Assembly (NCBI GenBank): GCA_937905825.1
Contig: CALCXM010000185.1
Location: 1-64,000, forward strand
Reading direction: 5' to 3'
Length of the DNA stretch: 64,000 nucleotides
Origin: an uncultured bacterium
GTDB taxonomy: Bacteria; Planctomycetota; UBA1135; GCA-002686595
Under the pieces are notes generated by a model. That model saw only the letters and a program-made list of their open reading frames with translations. It did not search any database and was not told where the DNA came from. This document shows positions 46,048-54,128 of this stretch, piece after piece (positions within the stretch are counted from its first letter, which is position 1; each line of letters opens with the position of its first letter). The translations under genes and the position numbers were made by a program.

Positions 46048-47748
46048 CTACGCCGTGCGCTGCTTGAGGCCGCGAGCTTGTGCCGGATAGCAACAGCCAA
46101 TCACAAAGCGCCCGTCGTCGCGAGTGTACCCGCGCAAGAGATCACCGGGCTGCAAGCACTCGACAAGTTGGATCGCAAAAAGCACGTCCCGTTCTTCCCC
46201 TTGCTGGTCGCGAATGCGCGTGCCTTCCGAAGTGCATGGGCCACAGCACTCAAACAATTCGGCGGCGTCTCCAGCGTCCTTCGGCAGTCCTAGATTGGCC
46301 TCGGTCACTCGGCTCAATCCGTCTTGCAGGGAGTCCGATTCTGTGGCCAAATCCGTGCCCAGGATTTCGACGCAGTGGGCCTCCGCGGCCCAACTTGCAA
46401 AAGCATAGATCCCTCGCACCAAGTCCCCCGCCGCTTGGCCCGTGGCGAGGCGCCGACTCTCCGGCAACCAAAAGGTGAGGAAGCTGAGCACGTCTCGTTC
46501 ACTGAGGTTTTCAAAGACACCTACCTTGGCCGTGTATTCGCCAAACAGGCGCAAGCCCACTTTCCATGGCTCGACGGCCGCGGCGTCGGTCAGACCGCGC
46601 TCCCACAGGAACTCTTCCACCATGGCCCCCACCACGCCGGGAAAGTCGGGTGCGTCACCAGTGTCTTCCTCTTCGTCCGCATCCAACCCAAGCCTGCGTT
46701 CGAGCTCCTCGAAGGACTTCCCCACGTCGATGCCCGCGGAGCGATCCACATCGAACTCACGCAAGGACTCGGCCACCTCATCCGGAGTCATCAGGTCCTC
46801 TGGAGTTGGCGTGGGGATGATGTCCCGGGGTGCCTTGGCCGGTTGAGTGGTCAAGGCCGTCCAGGCGGCGAGCAAGTGCGCTCGGGCCTTGCCCAAGTCG
46901 ACGCTTGTTTCAAAGGCCAATTGCTCGAGCAGACCCCCCACCAAATCTCCGCTACCGGCCGCCAGTGTGGTGGCTTCCTGGGGAGTATGCAGGATGCGTT
47001 TCCAAGCGGAGATGATTTGAGCGTGGATCCCGGCGCCCTTGAAGAACGCTTCCATCTCTGAAACCGGATCCACTTTGCGTTTGGCCGAGCCCTGGGAAGC
47101 GCTGGAAGCGGAATCCCAAAACATGCGTTCCAACTCGAACTGCGAGAGGCGCATGACCGCGTGCGCGCGCGCCTTGCGCAAGCGTTCAATGTCTTGACGC
47201 AAAGCGGTCAGTAGATCCAAATCGCGCAGGGTCAGGATCGCCGCGGAGGGCTGATGCAAGCCTTCCTCTGCGGCGTAGAAGCGACCGACCAGCAAGTCCC
47301 CGTGGGCGAATCCTGCGGACCCGGTGCGCGGCCGCATGGAGATGTTTGTGAGTCCCGCCAAGTCGCGCAGGTCGATTTGACCATCGGGTTGAATCTCTAG
47401 CACCTCGAACACGCCACAAAGGTTTTGCAGCATAGCAACGGGGACCTCGTCGAAGGCCTCACTGGCCAACTCGATCCAGTCTTGATTGAGGGCGTCCACC
47501 GGCAAGGCCTCCAGGGTCTTGCTCGAACGTTCGAACAGGAACCATTCAAGGTGGCGGCGCGGCCGGGTACCGTCCTCTTCAAAGACCCGCTCAAACTCGT
47601 CGTCGTTCAAGGTCCCCGTGGCAGCGGGCCCCAGGAACTCACGGCGACTCGTGAAGTACTCCTGGGCCAGGGCTTCCTTGCGTGAGATCAAGTCGACGAA
47701 CAGCTGCATGGCCTGTTCGTGAAGGTGGGGGTCGATGGACGAAGTCAT
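46048..47748 (-). CDS. Large cytoplasmic protein of unknown function
   Basis: This 566-residue protein starts at ATG 47748 (MTSSIDPHLHEQAMQ), with no signal peptide or membrane segment. It is acidic and mainly helical. Segments such as LRDLDLLTALRQDIERLRKA, TPDEVAESLREFDVDRSAGID and RRLGLDADEEEDTGDAP are seen. The C-terminal ~100 residues contain several Cys (LFECCGPCTSEGT, VIGCCYPAQ). No domain is recognised. It is monocistronic with divergent cvpA upstream. Confidence 0.65.
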   Translation of the reverse strand: MTSSIDPHLHEQAMQLFVDLISRKEALAQEYFTSRREFLGPAATGTLNDDEFERVFEEDGTRPRRHLEWFLFERSSKTLEALPVDALNQDWIELASEAFDEVPVAMLQNLCGVFEVLEIQPDGQIDLRDLAGLTNISMRPRTGSAGFAHGDLLVGRFYAAEEGLHQPSAAILTLRDLDLLTALRQDIERLRKARAHAVMRLSQFELERMFWDSASSASQGSAKRKVDPVSEMEAFFKGAGIHAQIISAWKRILHTPQEATTLAAGSGDLVGGLLEQLAFETSVDLGKARAHLLAAWTALTTQPAKAPRDIIPTPTPEDLMTPDEVAESLREFDVDRSAGIDVGKSFEELERRLGLDADEEEDTGDAPDFPGVVGAMVEEFLWERGLTDAAAVEPWKVGLRLFGEYTAKVGVFENLSERDVLSFLTFWLPESRRLATGQAAGDLVRGIYAFASWAAEAHCVEILGTDLATESDSLQDGLSRVTEANLGLPKDAGDAAELFECCGPCTSEGTRIRDQQGEERDVLFAIQLVECLQPGDLLRGYTRDDGRFVIGCCYPAQARGLKQRTA

Positions 47749-47820
47749 GGTTGCTTTCGGGTTTGCCAGTCTCCCGCTCTGTGATCGCAGGCATGGGCAT
47801 CGCTGGATTTGCAGCGGAAT

Positions 47821-47849
47821 ATTGTAGGGGCTCCACTGTGCGGGACGAA
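47821..47849 (-). promoter_or_regulatory. Possible sigma70-type promoter for the 46048 gene
   Basis: On the minus strand TTCGTC (47849-47844), 17 bp, then TACAAT (47826-47821) resembles a -35/-10 pair with a good -10 and weak -35, about 73 bp before the ATG. The rest of the 341-bp gap 47749-48089 shows no gene. Confidence 0.25.
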
Positions 47850-48089
47850 CCCCTGCGCCCCGGGTAATTCCCAAGAGCGCGGGCCGTCGGGAGCCGCGCG
47901 CTGGGATCCCTGACGGATTTTTTTGCCCTTCCTGCAATTCCGAGGGCATTCCTCGGGATCATTGGAAGCGGATTGCACTGACCATCCCGTCGGTTACCTT
48001 TTCTCCCGCCGACTGCGCGAGAAGGCCGCGGTAGCTGAGTCCGCTGCATCCAGATCGTCCCCAACCTCACGTCCGCACCATTCACTGCC

Positions 48090-48722
48090 ATGTCCAATTT
48101 CGCTGTACTTCCCCTCCAAGAAACCGTTCTCGACGCAGCTGCCAGCCTTGAGTTGGGAGCCTTTGACTGGATCGGATTAGGCATCGTCGGTCTCTTCCTG
48201 CTGCTCGGGATTTGGCGCGGCTTGTGGTGGCAGGTGGTCCGCCTAGTGGGCTTGGTGGCCTCCGTGGTCCTGGCCAGGACCTTTTCCGCCCCCTGGGGCA
48301 GCGCCTTGCAGGAGTCGAGTGATCTCTCCAGCGAAGTGTCCACGGGCCTCGTCTGGTTGGGACTGTTCCTGATCGGATTGATCCTGACGGCGGTACTCGG
48401 AACCGTTGGCAAGAAGAGCCTGGATGCTATGCAACTGGGCCTGGTGGATCGCGTGGGGGGCTTGCTCGCGGGGCTCGCCACCGGGCTCCTGCTGCATACG
48501 GCGTGGCTTGTGGCCTTGGCCCACCTCGGCCCCCAGCCCTGGACAGCCAATCAACTGGAGGGGACCTACAGCCGCGGATTGCTTCAATTTGTCACAACGC
48601 GCTATCCCGTTTTGACTCAGAAGGAGACCAAGTCCTCTGATTCGATGTTCGACTGGCTCGGGACAGATCCCCTGCGCCCGGGCCCCGGGGCTCCCAGCAA
48701 AGCTGGGAACAAGGTCAAATAG
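48090..48722 (+). CDS. cvpA: CvpA-family membrane protein
   Basis: This 210-residue protein has four transmembrane helices in the CvpA pattern: FDWIGLGIVGLFLLLGIWRG, VVRLVGLVASVVLARTFSA, TGLVWLGLFLIGLILTAVLG, and VDRVGGLLAGLATGLLLHTA with the family DRVGGxxxG motif. CvpA is linked to envelope homeostasis and colicin V production in enterics; its exact role is unclear. The C-terminal ~60 residues are soluble. The start at 48090 (MSNFAVLPLQ) is in a GC-rich context without a Shine-Dalgarno site. Its stop is 30 bp before the riboswitch. Confidence 0.88.
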   Translation: MSNFAVLPLQETVLDAAASLELGAFDWIGLGIVGLFLLLGIWRGLWWQVVRLVGLVASVVLARTFSAPWGSALQESSDLSSEVSTGLVWLGLFLIGLILTAVLGTVGKKSLDAMQLGLVDRVGGLLAGLATGLLLHTAWLVALAHLGPQPWTANQLEGTYSRGLLQFVTTRYPVLTQKETKSSDSMFDWLGTDPLRPGPGAPSKAGNKVK

Positions 48723-48751
48723 TCCTTTCGGCATGGGTTGACGGCCCCCGG

Positions 48752-48990
48752 TATTGTGGGATAGTGGGAGGCTGAAAACGAATTCGCGAGCGCGAGCTGG
48801 GGAAGCAGGTCTAAGTCCTGCACGGTCCCGCCACTGTAGGTGCTGCGTCGCGACGTCCAAGTCAAACACCCTGTTTGAGCCAAACACCTCGTTTGGATTC
48901 GAACAGCTTGTTGGACAGGTCACGGGAAGGATTCCTTCCTGGAAGGCTAGGCGTCGGGACTGGGTGCACAAGTCAGGAAATCCACCGCGC
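48752..48990 (+). ncRNA. Cobalamin (adenosylcobalamin-type) riboswitch
   Basis: The conserved B12 aptamer core is present: GGGAAGCAGG..CCTGC (P4, 48805-48809 with 48817-48821) leads into ACGGTCCCGCCACTGT (48822-48837), the most conserved B12-aptamer segment. The 3' B12-box reads AGTCAGGAAATCCACC (48971-48986). The 5' part (GTGGGATAGTGGGAGGCTGAAAACG) fits the P2/P3 region. Between core and B12-box is a long variable region with three small hairpins (48863-48877, 48880-48896, 48902-48912). The regulated gene is the secreted protein starting at 49188, about 200 nt further on. GACCGGAT/ATCCGGTC (49103-49129) and CCGCC/GGCGG (49131-49146) hairpins lie in that leader and may form the expression platform. 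Confidence 0.92.
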
Positions 48991-49187
48991 CCGTGGAACA
49001 AAACGATCCCGTGGAAAGGGTCCTGTTCCTGCAAAGATGCGCCATGCCCCGCGGAGACCCTCTTGGATCTCCAAAGCGGATTCTTGGAGTGTTGTTCCCG
49101 GAGACCGGATCCTTCCGCACCATCCGGTCGCCGCCCGCTGCGGCGGAGGTCTCGTACGAAGACCTCGACAACAACCTGATTCGAACC

Positions 49188-50465
49188 ATGAACTTTGCAT
49201 CCACCTTCGGGGCCAATCTGGCCCTTGCTGCCCTGGTCACTTTCGCCAGCGCTCCCGCCCACGCCCAAGACTTGATCGGCGATGGCTTTGCCCAAACGGG
49301 AACGCTCATCACCCCGACGGCCTTTGGCTCCTACGACACCCTCAGTACGGGCCAGCGGGTCTACTTCGACGGGATCTCCTTCGATCTCTATGACGGTGCT
49401 GGGGGATTCCTTCTGAACCTCGGAAGCCTGCCTGCCTCCGTATTCAACTCCTTCATCAAGGTCGACCCGACGGGCACCTTTGCTATCGCCGGCGAGAGCT
49501 CGAACGGCGACATCTTTCGGATCGCCTTGGACGGCAGTGGGTTCAGTGCGATTGCGAATCTGAACTTCAACTACGACGGAGAGTTCGAAGCAAGTGGCAA
49601 CATCTTGGTCAGCGCAGCCCTTTGCGGCTTCGGTTGCGGCAACGATCTCTTGCGCGTCAACACGACGTCTGGGCTTGTGACTCCGCTGGCCCACGTCTCT
49701 GGTTATTCGGGACCCGTGGCAGTCGCTGGCAACGGCGACCTGCTGTACGGCACGGCTGGATCCTCGATCACCAATGGTTCGGCGCTCTTGCGCTTCCCTG
49801 CGGCTAGCCTGAACGGTTCGATCGTTCTCGACGAGACGAACGCGACCACCATGATCGACGGCTTGGCCGGGGCCGCCTCCCTAGCCATCGACCCGGTCTA
49901 TGGAAACCTCTTCTTGGCGGAATCGGTTTTCGGCGGCACCAGCCGCTTGCTGGAAATCGACGGAGGCAGCGGAGCCTTGGCCGACGTGGTGGTCGAGAGC
50001 TTGAATTACCTGAGCACCGTCGAGCTCATGCAAGATGCGGGCATCGGTCACTTCCACGCCTATCAGCCCCATGACGGCGTGTACCTCAACTACTCGAACG
50101 GCGACATCACCACCGTGCGCGCCCAGCGCCCGACCAGCAGCCTGGTTCAAGTCGGCGGCGCCGTGAAGTTTGAGATCCAAGGGGCCAAGCCCAACGCAGC
50201 CATGTTGGTGCTCTTCTCCAATGTCAGCAACTACAACCCGAACTACGTGACCACGGTCCTCGGAGGCACCAGCTTCCAGTTCCACTCGAGCGTGCCTGTC
50301 AACAAGCAGCGCCGTACGCCACTCTTGGTTCCGATCGACGCCAACGGCGTTGGCACCTTCAGCTACTTCGATCCGGGCAGCTTGGCCGGCACCTTGGTCT
50401 TCCAGGCCTTGATCACCGACGAGAGCGCGAGCTTCATCGGAAGCAGCGAAGCGGTCCTGAACTAG
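49188..50465 (+). CDS. Secreted beta-propeller-like protein under a B12 riboswitch
   Basis: This 425-residue protein has a signal peptide MNFASTFGANLALAALVTFA cleaved after AHA. Residues ~30-310 show propeller-blade-like repeats: VDPTGTFAIAGESSNGDIFRI, NILVSAALCGFGCGNDLLRV, PVAVAGNGDLLYGTAG and LAIDPVYGNLFLAES. The last ~115 residues form a separate beta-domain (VLGGTSFQFHSSVPVNKQRR, AGTLVFQALITDESASF), of a kind that recurs at the C-terminus of secreted planctomycete proteins. The upstream cobalamin riboswitch implies a B12-related job, and the fold recalls the surface B12-binding propeller BtuG of Bacteroides; homology is not established. ATG 49188 is preferred over GTG 48993, which would put 65 odd residues before the signal peptide. 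It is monocistronic with a strong terminator. Confidence 0.8.
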   Translation: MNFASTFGANLALAALVTFASAPAHAQDLIGDGFAQTGTLITPTAFGSYDTLSTGQRVYFDGISFDLYDGAGGFLLNLGSLPASVFNSFIKVDPTGTFAIAGESSNGDIFRIALDGSGFSAIANLNFNYDGEFEASGNILVSAALCGFGCGNDLLRVNTTSGLVTPLAHVSGYSGPVAVAGNGDLLYGTAGSSITNGSALLRFPAASLNGSIVLDETNATTMIDGLAGAASLAIDPVYGNLFLAESVFGGTSRLLEIDGGSGALADVVVESLNYLSTVELMQDAGIGHFHAYQPHDGVYLNYSNGDITTVRAQRPTSSLVQVGGAVKFEIQGAKPNAAMLVLFSNVSNYNPNYVTTVLGGTSFQFHSSVPVNKQRRTPLLVPIDANGVGTFSYFDPGSLAGTLVFQALITDESASFIGSSEAVLN

Positions 50466-50485
50466 GAGTCTCAGCGTTCCATAGG

Positions 50486-50525
50486 AAGAAGCGGTGAGTT
50501 GTCCACGGACAGCTCACCGCTTCTT
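50486..50525. terminator. Strong terminator between convergent genes
   Basis: AAGAAGCGGTGAG (50486-50498) pairs perfectly with CTCACCGCTTCTT (50513-50525), and an inner TGTCC/GGACA pair closes an AC loop. A-rich and T-rich edges give termination on both strands, for the propeller gene and the NifU-domain gene. Confidence 0.9.
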
Positions 50526-50548
50526 GCATGTTTCATGGCTCGAACCGG

Positions 50549-50848
50549 CTAGAGCGATCGAACTCCCTCGACCCAGTCAAAGGCTTGCTTGAGTTCCGGT
50601 TCGATCGCACCGCGCAAAGTCATGGAGCTCGCCGAGCAGCCATTGCAGGCTCCGTGCATGCTGACTTCGACCCAGCCGAATTCGTCCACGCGCACCAGGC
50701 GAATGTCGCCCCCGTCCGCCTTGAAGTGCGGCCTCAGCCGGTCGAGCACCGTTTCGACTTGGGCGATCCGCTCGGGATCACCGATCGGCTCGCTTGAAGT
50801 GTGGGCGTTCGGGGTCTGACCCGAGAAAAGCTTGTTCATCCAATTCAT
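50549..50848 (-). CDS. NifU C-terminal-domain protein (Fe-S scaffold type)
   Basis: This 99-residue protein has the Nfu/NifU C-terminal domain: VETVLDRLRPHFKADGGDIRLVRV (split motif), then VEVSMHGACNGCSASSMTLRGAIE with the CxxC that binds a transient [4Fe-4S] cluster. The ending is LKQAFDWVEGVRSL. It delivers Fe-S clusters to client proteins. ATG 50848 (MNWMNKLF) was chosen; the longer frame upstream is the antisense of the neighbouring gene. It lies 13 bp after the stop of the histidine-kinase-like gene. Confidence 0.92.
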   Translation of the reverse strand: MNWMNKLFSGQTPNAHTSSEPIGDPERIAQVETVLDRLRPHFKADGGDIRLVRVDEFGWVEVSMHGACNGCSASSMTLRGAIEPELKQAFDWVEGVRSL

Positions 50849-50861
50849 GTTGTTCGCCTCA

Positions 50862-51593
50862 CTAGGCGCGGAGCCAGGCAGCAGGCATTCGCCAGCTCCA
50901 GCCCTCTGTGCATACATCCAGTTGGGTCTGCGGCAGTCGGGATTCGATTTTAGAGCGCAGGGATCCGAACTGATCTCGTGGCACCTTGGAGGAGACCAAG
51001 ACCCAGGCTTCTTCTTCCTGAAGCAGCTGCCAATCGTACGAGGGGGGGTCCTCCTCCGTGACAAGTTGTCCGAGGGTGGAGGCGTACAAAAGCGTGCCGA
51101 AGGCCCAGGGCAGCTCCCAGCCCCCGAGCACACCCGGTGATTGATTAGGCAAAGCCCGTGCGGGAGCATTCATGCGTCCCCCATCACGGCGCACGGCGTC
51201 GATCACCGCGGAAACCATGCTCTGCAGACCCCGGGCTTCGCGCCGTTCTAGCAGGAGATCCGCTCCATTCGCCGAGGCCAGCACAGCGAGCAGGTAGCCC
51301 AGCTCGTGAATGTCCTCAGAGCAGTCTTTGAGGTCCACCGCATGGGAACTGAGCCAGTCGGACTTGCCCACGTACTGCCCCATCGCGTGCAGGTTGGAGA
51401 GCAGTTGGGTCGCGTTGTTCATGCGATGCATGAGGACCGGCAGCAGGCGTATGGCCAGCACATCCGCGTTGGCCGCCTCCGGGATGGCCTCCTTGGAAAG
51501 GGCATCGCCGGCGAGGGCGCCTTCAGCGGGATCGCCTACCAAGCCCAGGCCATCTGTCGGTTCGGCCTGAAGATTGTGCTCTCTTGTCATGGA
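50862..51593 (-). CDS. Degenerate histidine-kinase-like protein
   Basis: This 243-residue protein has a DHp-like helix RLLPVLMHRMNNATQLLSNL, with His and Asn-Asn spaced as in HxxxN kinase boxes. A second helix follows (DIHELGYLLAVLASANGADL). The C-terminal half is shaped like an ATPase domain (SMVSAVIDAVRRDGG, ELPWAFGTLLYASTLGQLV, WVLVSSKVP). The N box is weak and no G1 or G2 glycine motif is seen, so ATP binding is unlikely. It could be a phosphotransfer protein or dead kinase. The start is one of the nearby ATGs (51593 or 51587). Upstream is tRNA-Leu. Confidence 0.6.
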   Translation of the reverse strand, partial: SMTREHNLQAEPTDGLGLVGDPAEGALAGDALSKEAIPEAANADVLAIRLLPVLMHRMNNATQLLSNLHAMGQYVGKSDWLSSHAVDLKDCSEDIHELGYLLAVLASANGADLLLERREARGLQSMVSAVIDAVRRDGGRMNAPARALPNQSPGVLGGWELPWAFGTLLYASTLGQLVTEEDPPSYDWQLLQEEEAWVLVSSKVPRDQFGSLRSKIESRLPQTQLDVCTEGWSWRMPAAWLRA

Positions 51594-51673
51594 CATCCTT
51601 GCCAGCTGGCGCCGTGATATCTGCACTCGCCCCTTTCTGCATCACGTCTAGTCGATGTCAACAAAAAGAGGTG

Positions 51674-51760
51674 TGGTACCAAGGAGGGGAATCGAACCCC
51701 TACTCCCTTGCGAGAAGTGGATTTTGAATCCACCGCGTCTACCAATTCCGCCACCCTGGC
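51674..51760 (-). tRNA. tRNA-Leu (CAA)
   Basis: An 87-nt minus-strand cloverleaf with the long variable arm of class II tRNAs. The acceptor pairs GCCAGGG (51760-51754) with 51684-51678, with two G-U pairs. The anticodon loop TTCAAAA gives CAA, the variable arm contains CTTCTCGCAAGGGAG, the T-loop is GTTCGATTC, and the 3' CCA is encoded (51676-51674). Confidence 0.95.
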
Positions 51761-51779
51761 CCAGGTCTGCACAGGGTAG

Positions 51780-52517
51780 TTAACGGGCCGGAGGATGCAA
51801 GGTTCCGGCGCGGATTCCGCATCTTTCAAAGGGGATTTCGATGCCGCGCTGGACCCCACTGGCCCGGGCTGCATAGCGCACGGCGCAGAGCAACCCCGCG
51901 TCGTAGGCTTCCGGCCCGAAAGTCTCGTGGGTGATGCGCAGGAGCTCGCCCTTTCCGCCAAAAATCACTTCCTGGTTGGCGAGGACTCCGGGCAATCGCA
52001 GGGAGTGGATGGGGATCTTTGCGGAGTCCGCCGAGGGGCTCGCCGAGGTCATTCGTTCGCGGGTCTGCAGGGCGCTGCCGGATGGCGCGTCGCGCTTTTC
52101 TGCATGGTGAGTTTCGACGATCTCGGCACGCGGGTAGAAGTGCGCAAGCTCGGCCGCGGTGCGTTGCATCAGCCACATGCCCAGGGAGAAGTTCGGCACC
52201 ACAATGCCCCCCAGATTCAGCTCACGTGCACGCCGATCGAGGGCTTCGGTGTCCTCGGCCGAGACTCCGCTGGTGGCGATCACTGGGCGCACGCCACCCT
52301 CGAGCAAGGCGAGACCATGGGCCAAGCCCTGTCCCGCGGCGGTCATCTCAAGGCCCACTGTAGCGCCCGTTGCTCGAATGCAATCGCTGTTGATCTCTCC
52401 GCGGCCCAGGCGAGCCACCACTTGAATTCCAGGAGTGGCCCTCAGCAGTGCATCGGCGTGGCGCCCCAAGCGCCCCAGAGCGCCGATCAAGAGGACGGAC
52501 AGCGGCTCCTGCTCCAT
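51780..52517 (-). CDS. dapB: 4-hydroxy-tetrahydrodipicolinate reductase
   Basis: This 245-residue enzyme of lysine/diaminopimelate synthesis has an N-terminal nucleotide-binding part SVLLIGALGRLGRHADALL. The loop PVIATSGVSAED is the usual TTG region, in altered form. Then come VVPNFSLGMWLMQ and the family signature VETHHAEKRDAPSGSA, followed by FGGKGELLRITHETF near the C-terminus. Residue changes in the N-terminal half (SGVS for TTGF) make it a divergent member, but the catalytic HHxxKxDAPSG is intact. It follows the UDP-sugar pyrophosphorylase gene by 3 bp. Confidence 0.88.
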   Translation of the reverse strand: MEQEPLSVLLIGALGRLGRHADALLRATPGIQVVARLGRGEINSDCIRATGATVGLEMTAAGQGLAHGLALLEGGVRPVIATSGVSAEDTEALDRRARELNLGGIVVPNFSLGMWLMQRTAAELAHFYPRAEIVETHHAEKRDAPSGSALQTRERMTSASPSADSAKIPIHSLRLPGVLANQEVIFGGKGELLRITHETFGPEAYDAGLLCAVRYAARASGVQRGIEIPFERCGIRAGTLHPPAR

Positions 52518-52520
52518 CGT

Positions 52521-53930
52521 CTAGCTCCGATCGTAGAGCAAACCCGCTGGCAGGCGAATCGGTGCCGGGACGCTGGCTCCCAGGAAGCTTTCGCGATCTT
52601 CCGCTACCAGGGGGTCGATCTCGACCGGATGGGTACCGTGCGCATCCGCTGCGGGGAGTTCTTCGCCGGCCGCCGTCAACCAGTCCCCGTAGAGCGAGCA
52701 CAGAGCTTGGCGAGCCGTGAGTGGCGAGTCCTCGCCTTCAGCGTTCTTCACCGGGCTGAACTCAAACTCGCGGGCCACCTCGAGCGTTACGCTTTGCGCA
52801 CTCTTGCCCAAAGCGTCAAAGATGAACGTCTCGAACTTGGCTCCATCGACTTCCGTCGGCTGGCCATCCGGCCCGACCACGTTCATGCGCTTGCGGGCCA
52901 CGTGCCAAGGCAACTCAAGTTGCATGGCGGTCAACTCTTCGACGAAGTCCACTTGCAGCAAGTGGGCCGCGATGTTTCCTGCACCAAAAGCGAGCCGGCC
53001 GGAAACGTCCCGAGCTTCTCGGCAATCGGCAGGCAAGTCCGAGTACTCGATGCAGCCGAGCACTCCATTCACCTTGCCGATGACCCCGACCTTTTCGCCC
53101 GCGTCCCGTTTGCTAACCACCTTGCTGGACATGCGCGCGCCGCGGCTCGCGTGCAGGCCGAGGAAGAGTGGATCGGCTGGGCGAACCAGGGGGTTGTCCA
53201 CTTGAAAGTAACTGAAGGTCTCCACTCCGTTCTTGCGCGCCCGTTCCAAGAGGCCTGCGCTGCGCAAAGCCGCTAGGGTTCCGCCGTGTCCGTTGGGAGC
53301 CAAGAACAGGCTGTCTGGCGCGGACATCAGGATTCGACCTTCCAAATCCAGGGCGGGAATCATCGCCTGAGGAAAGAAAACGATCTGCTCAGGGAGCATG
53401 CCGAAGTGATCGTGTTCAGCAAAGAACGCTCGCGTGTTGGCGTCGTTGGCCGGTGAAGTCATCACGTACCAATCGAAGCTCTGGGCGTAGCGGGCTTGCG
53501 CCGCGCGCAGTCGCCGCGCGTGGATCTCAAACAAACTCCGGCCGCTGACGGGTCCCACGGGAAAGGCTCCCTTGGGGCCGTCGTATCCCAGCCGTGAAGC
53601 TTGACCACCGGCGACCAAGAGAAAGGCCACCTTGCCCGCACGCATCAGTTCGGCTCCGTGTTCGGCCGCGGCTTGAGCTTGCCGCTCGCCATCCCCACTG
53701 CGTTCCAGGGGAAAGAGCTCTGGGGGGCTGAAATTGAGTTCCGTGTGCTCGTCCGTGGCGCTGGTATCCAGCAGTTGTGCTTGGCGCTCCACCAACTCGA
53801 AATCGACGGCAGCGAGTTGATCCAGCAGAGCGTTTCTCTGCCCCCCATCGAGATTGTCCCAAAAGGCGAAGACGTGCTCTTGCCCATGTTGGACCGCACG
53901 GTCGCGAAGTTCACTTTCGATGCTCGTCAT
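52521..53930 (-). CDS. UDP-sugar pyrophosphorylase, UAP (eukaryotic-like) type
   Basis: This 469-residue enzyme is probably a UDP-N-acetylglucosamine or UDP-sugar pyrophosphorylase of the UAP/QRI1 family, distinct from bacterial GlmU. The UTP-binding motif is AFLLVAGGQASRLGYDGPKGAFPV. Other elements are FDWYVMTSPANDANTRAFF, LMSAPDSLFLAPNGHGGTLA, FSYFQVDNPLVRPADPLF, and the late KRMNVVGPDGQPTEVDGAKFETFIFDA, cited in parts. The exact sugar cannot be read. It forms an operon with dapB (3-bp gap), joining two precursors of cell-wall chemistry. An ACGGACC/GGTCCGT hairpin (53945-53964) lies in its 5' leader. Confidence 0.9.
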   Translation of the reverse strand: MTSIESELRDRAVQHGQEHVFAFWDNLDGGQRNALLDQLAAVDFELVERQAQLLDTSATDEHTELNFSPPELFPLERSGDGERQAQAAAEHGAELMRAGKVAFLLVAGGQASRLGYDGPKGAFPVGPVSGRSLFEIHARRLRAAQARYAQSFDWYVMTSPANDANTRAFFAEHDHFGMLPEQIVFFPQAMIPALDLEGRILMSAPDSLFLAPNGHGGTLAALRSAGLLERARKNGVETFSYFQVDNPLVRPADPLFLGLHASRGARMSSKVVSKRDAGEKVGVIGKVNGVLGCIEYSDLPADCREARDVSGRLAFGAGNIAAHLLQVDFVEELTAMQLELPWHVARKRMNVVGPDGQPTEVDGAKFETFIFDALGKSAQSVTLEVAREFEFSPVKNAEGEDSPLTARQALCSLYGDWLTAAGEELPAADAHGTHPVEIDPLVAEDRESFLGASVPAPIRLPAGLLYDRS

Positions 53931-54128
53931 GGGCTAGGCTCGTCACGGACCCGGAGCGGTCCGTTGCAGATGCGTGGCGCCTTCGCGCCTTGGTGGTCGA
54001 GGAAGTCGCGGCGAGCCGTGTGCTCACCGACGGGCAGAACACGGTAGGCAATGAGCCGCGGAAATGGCCGGACAAAAAAGAAGGGCGGAGGGCCAAACTG
54101 GCTCACCCCACCCCTCGAACTGCACGGC

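Noticed and set aside
48993..49187. GTG start at 48993 for the riboswitch-controlled protein
   Set aside because: It would place 65 low-similarity residues before an obvious signal peptide at 49188.
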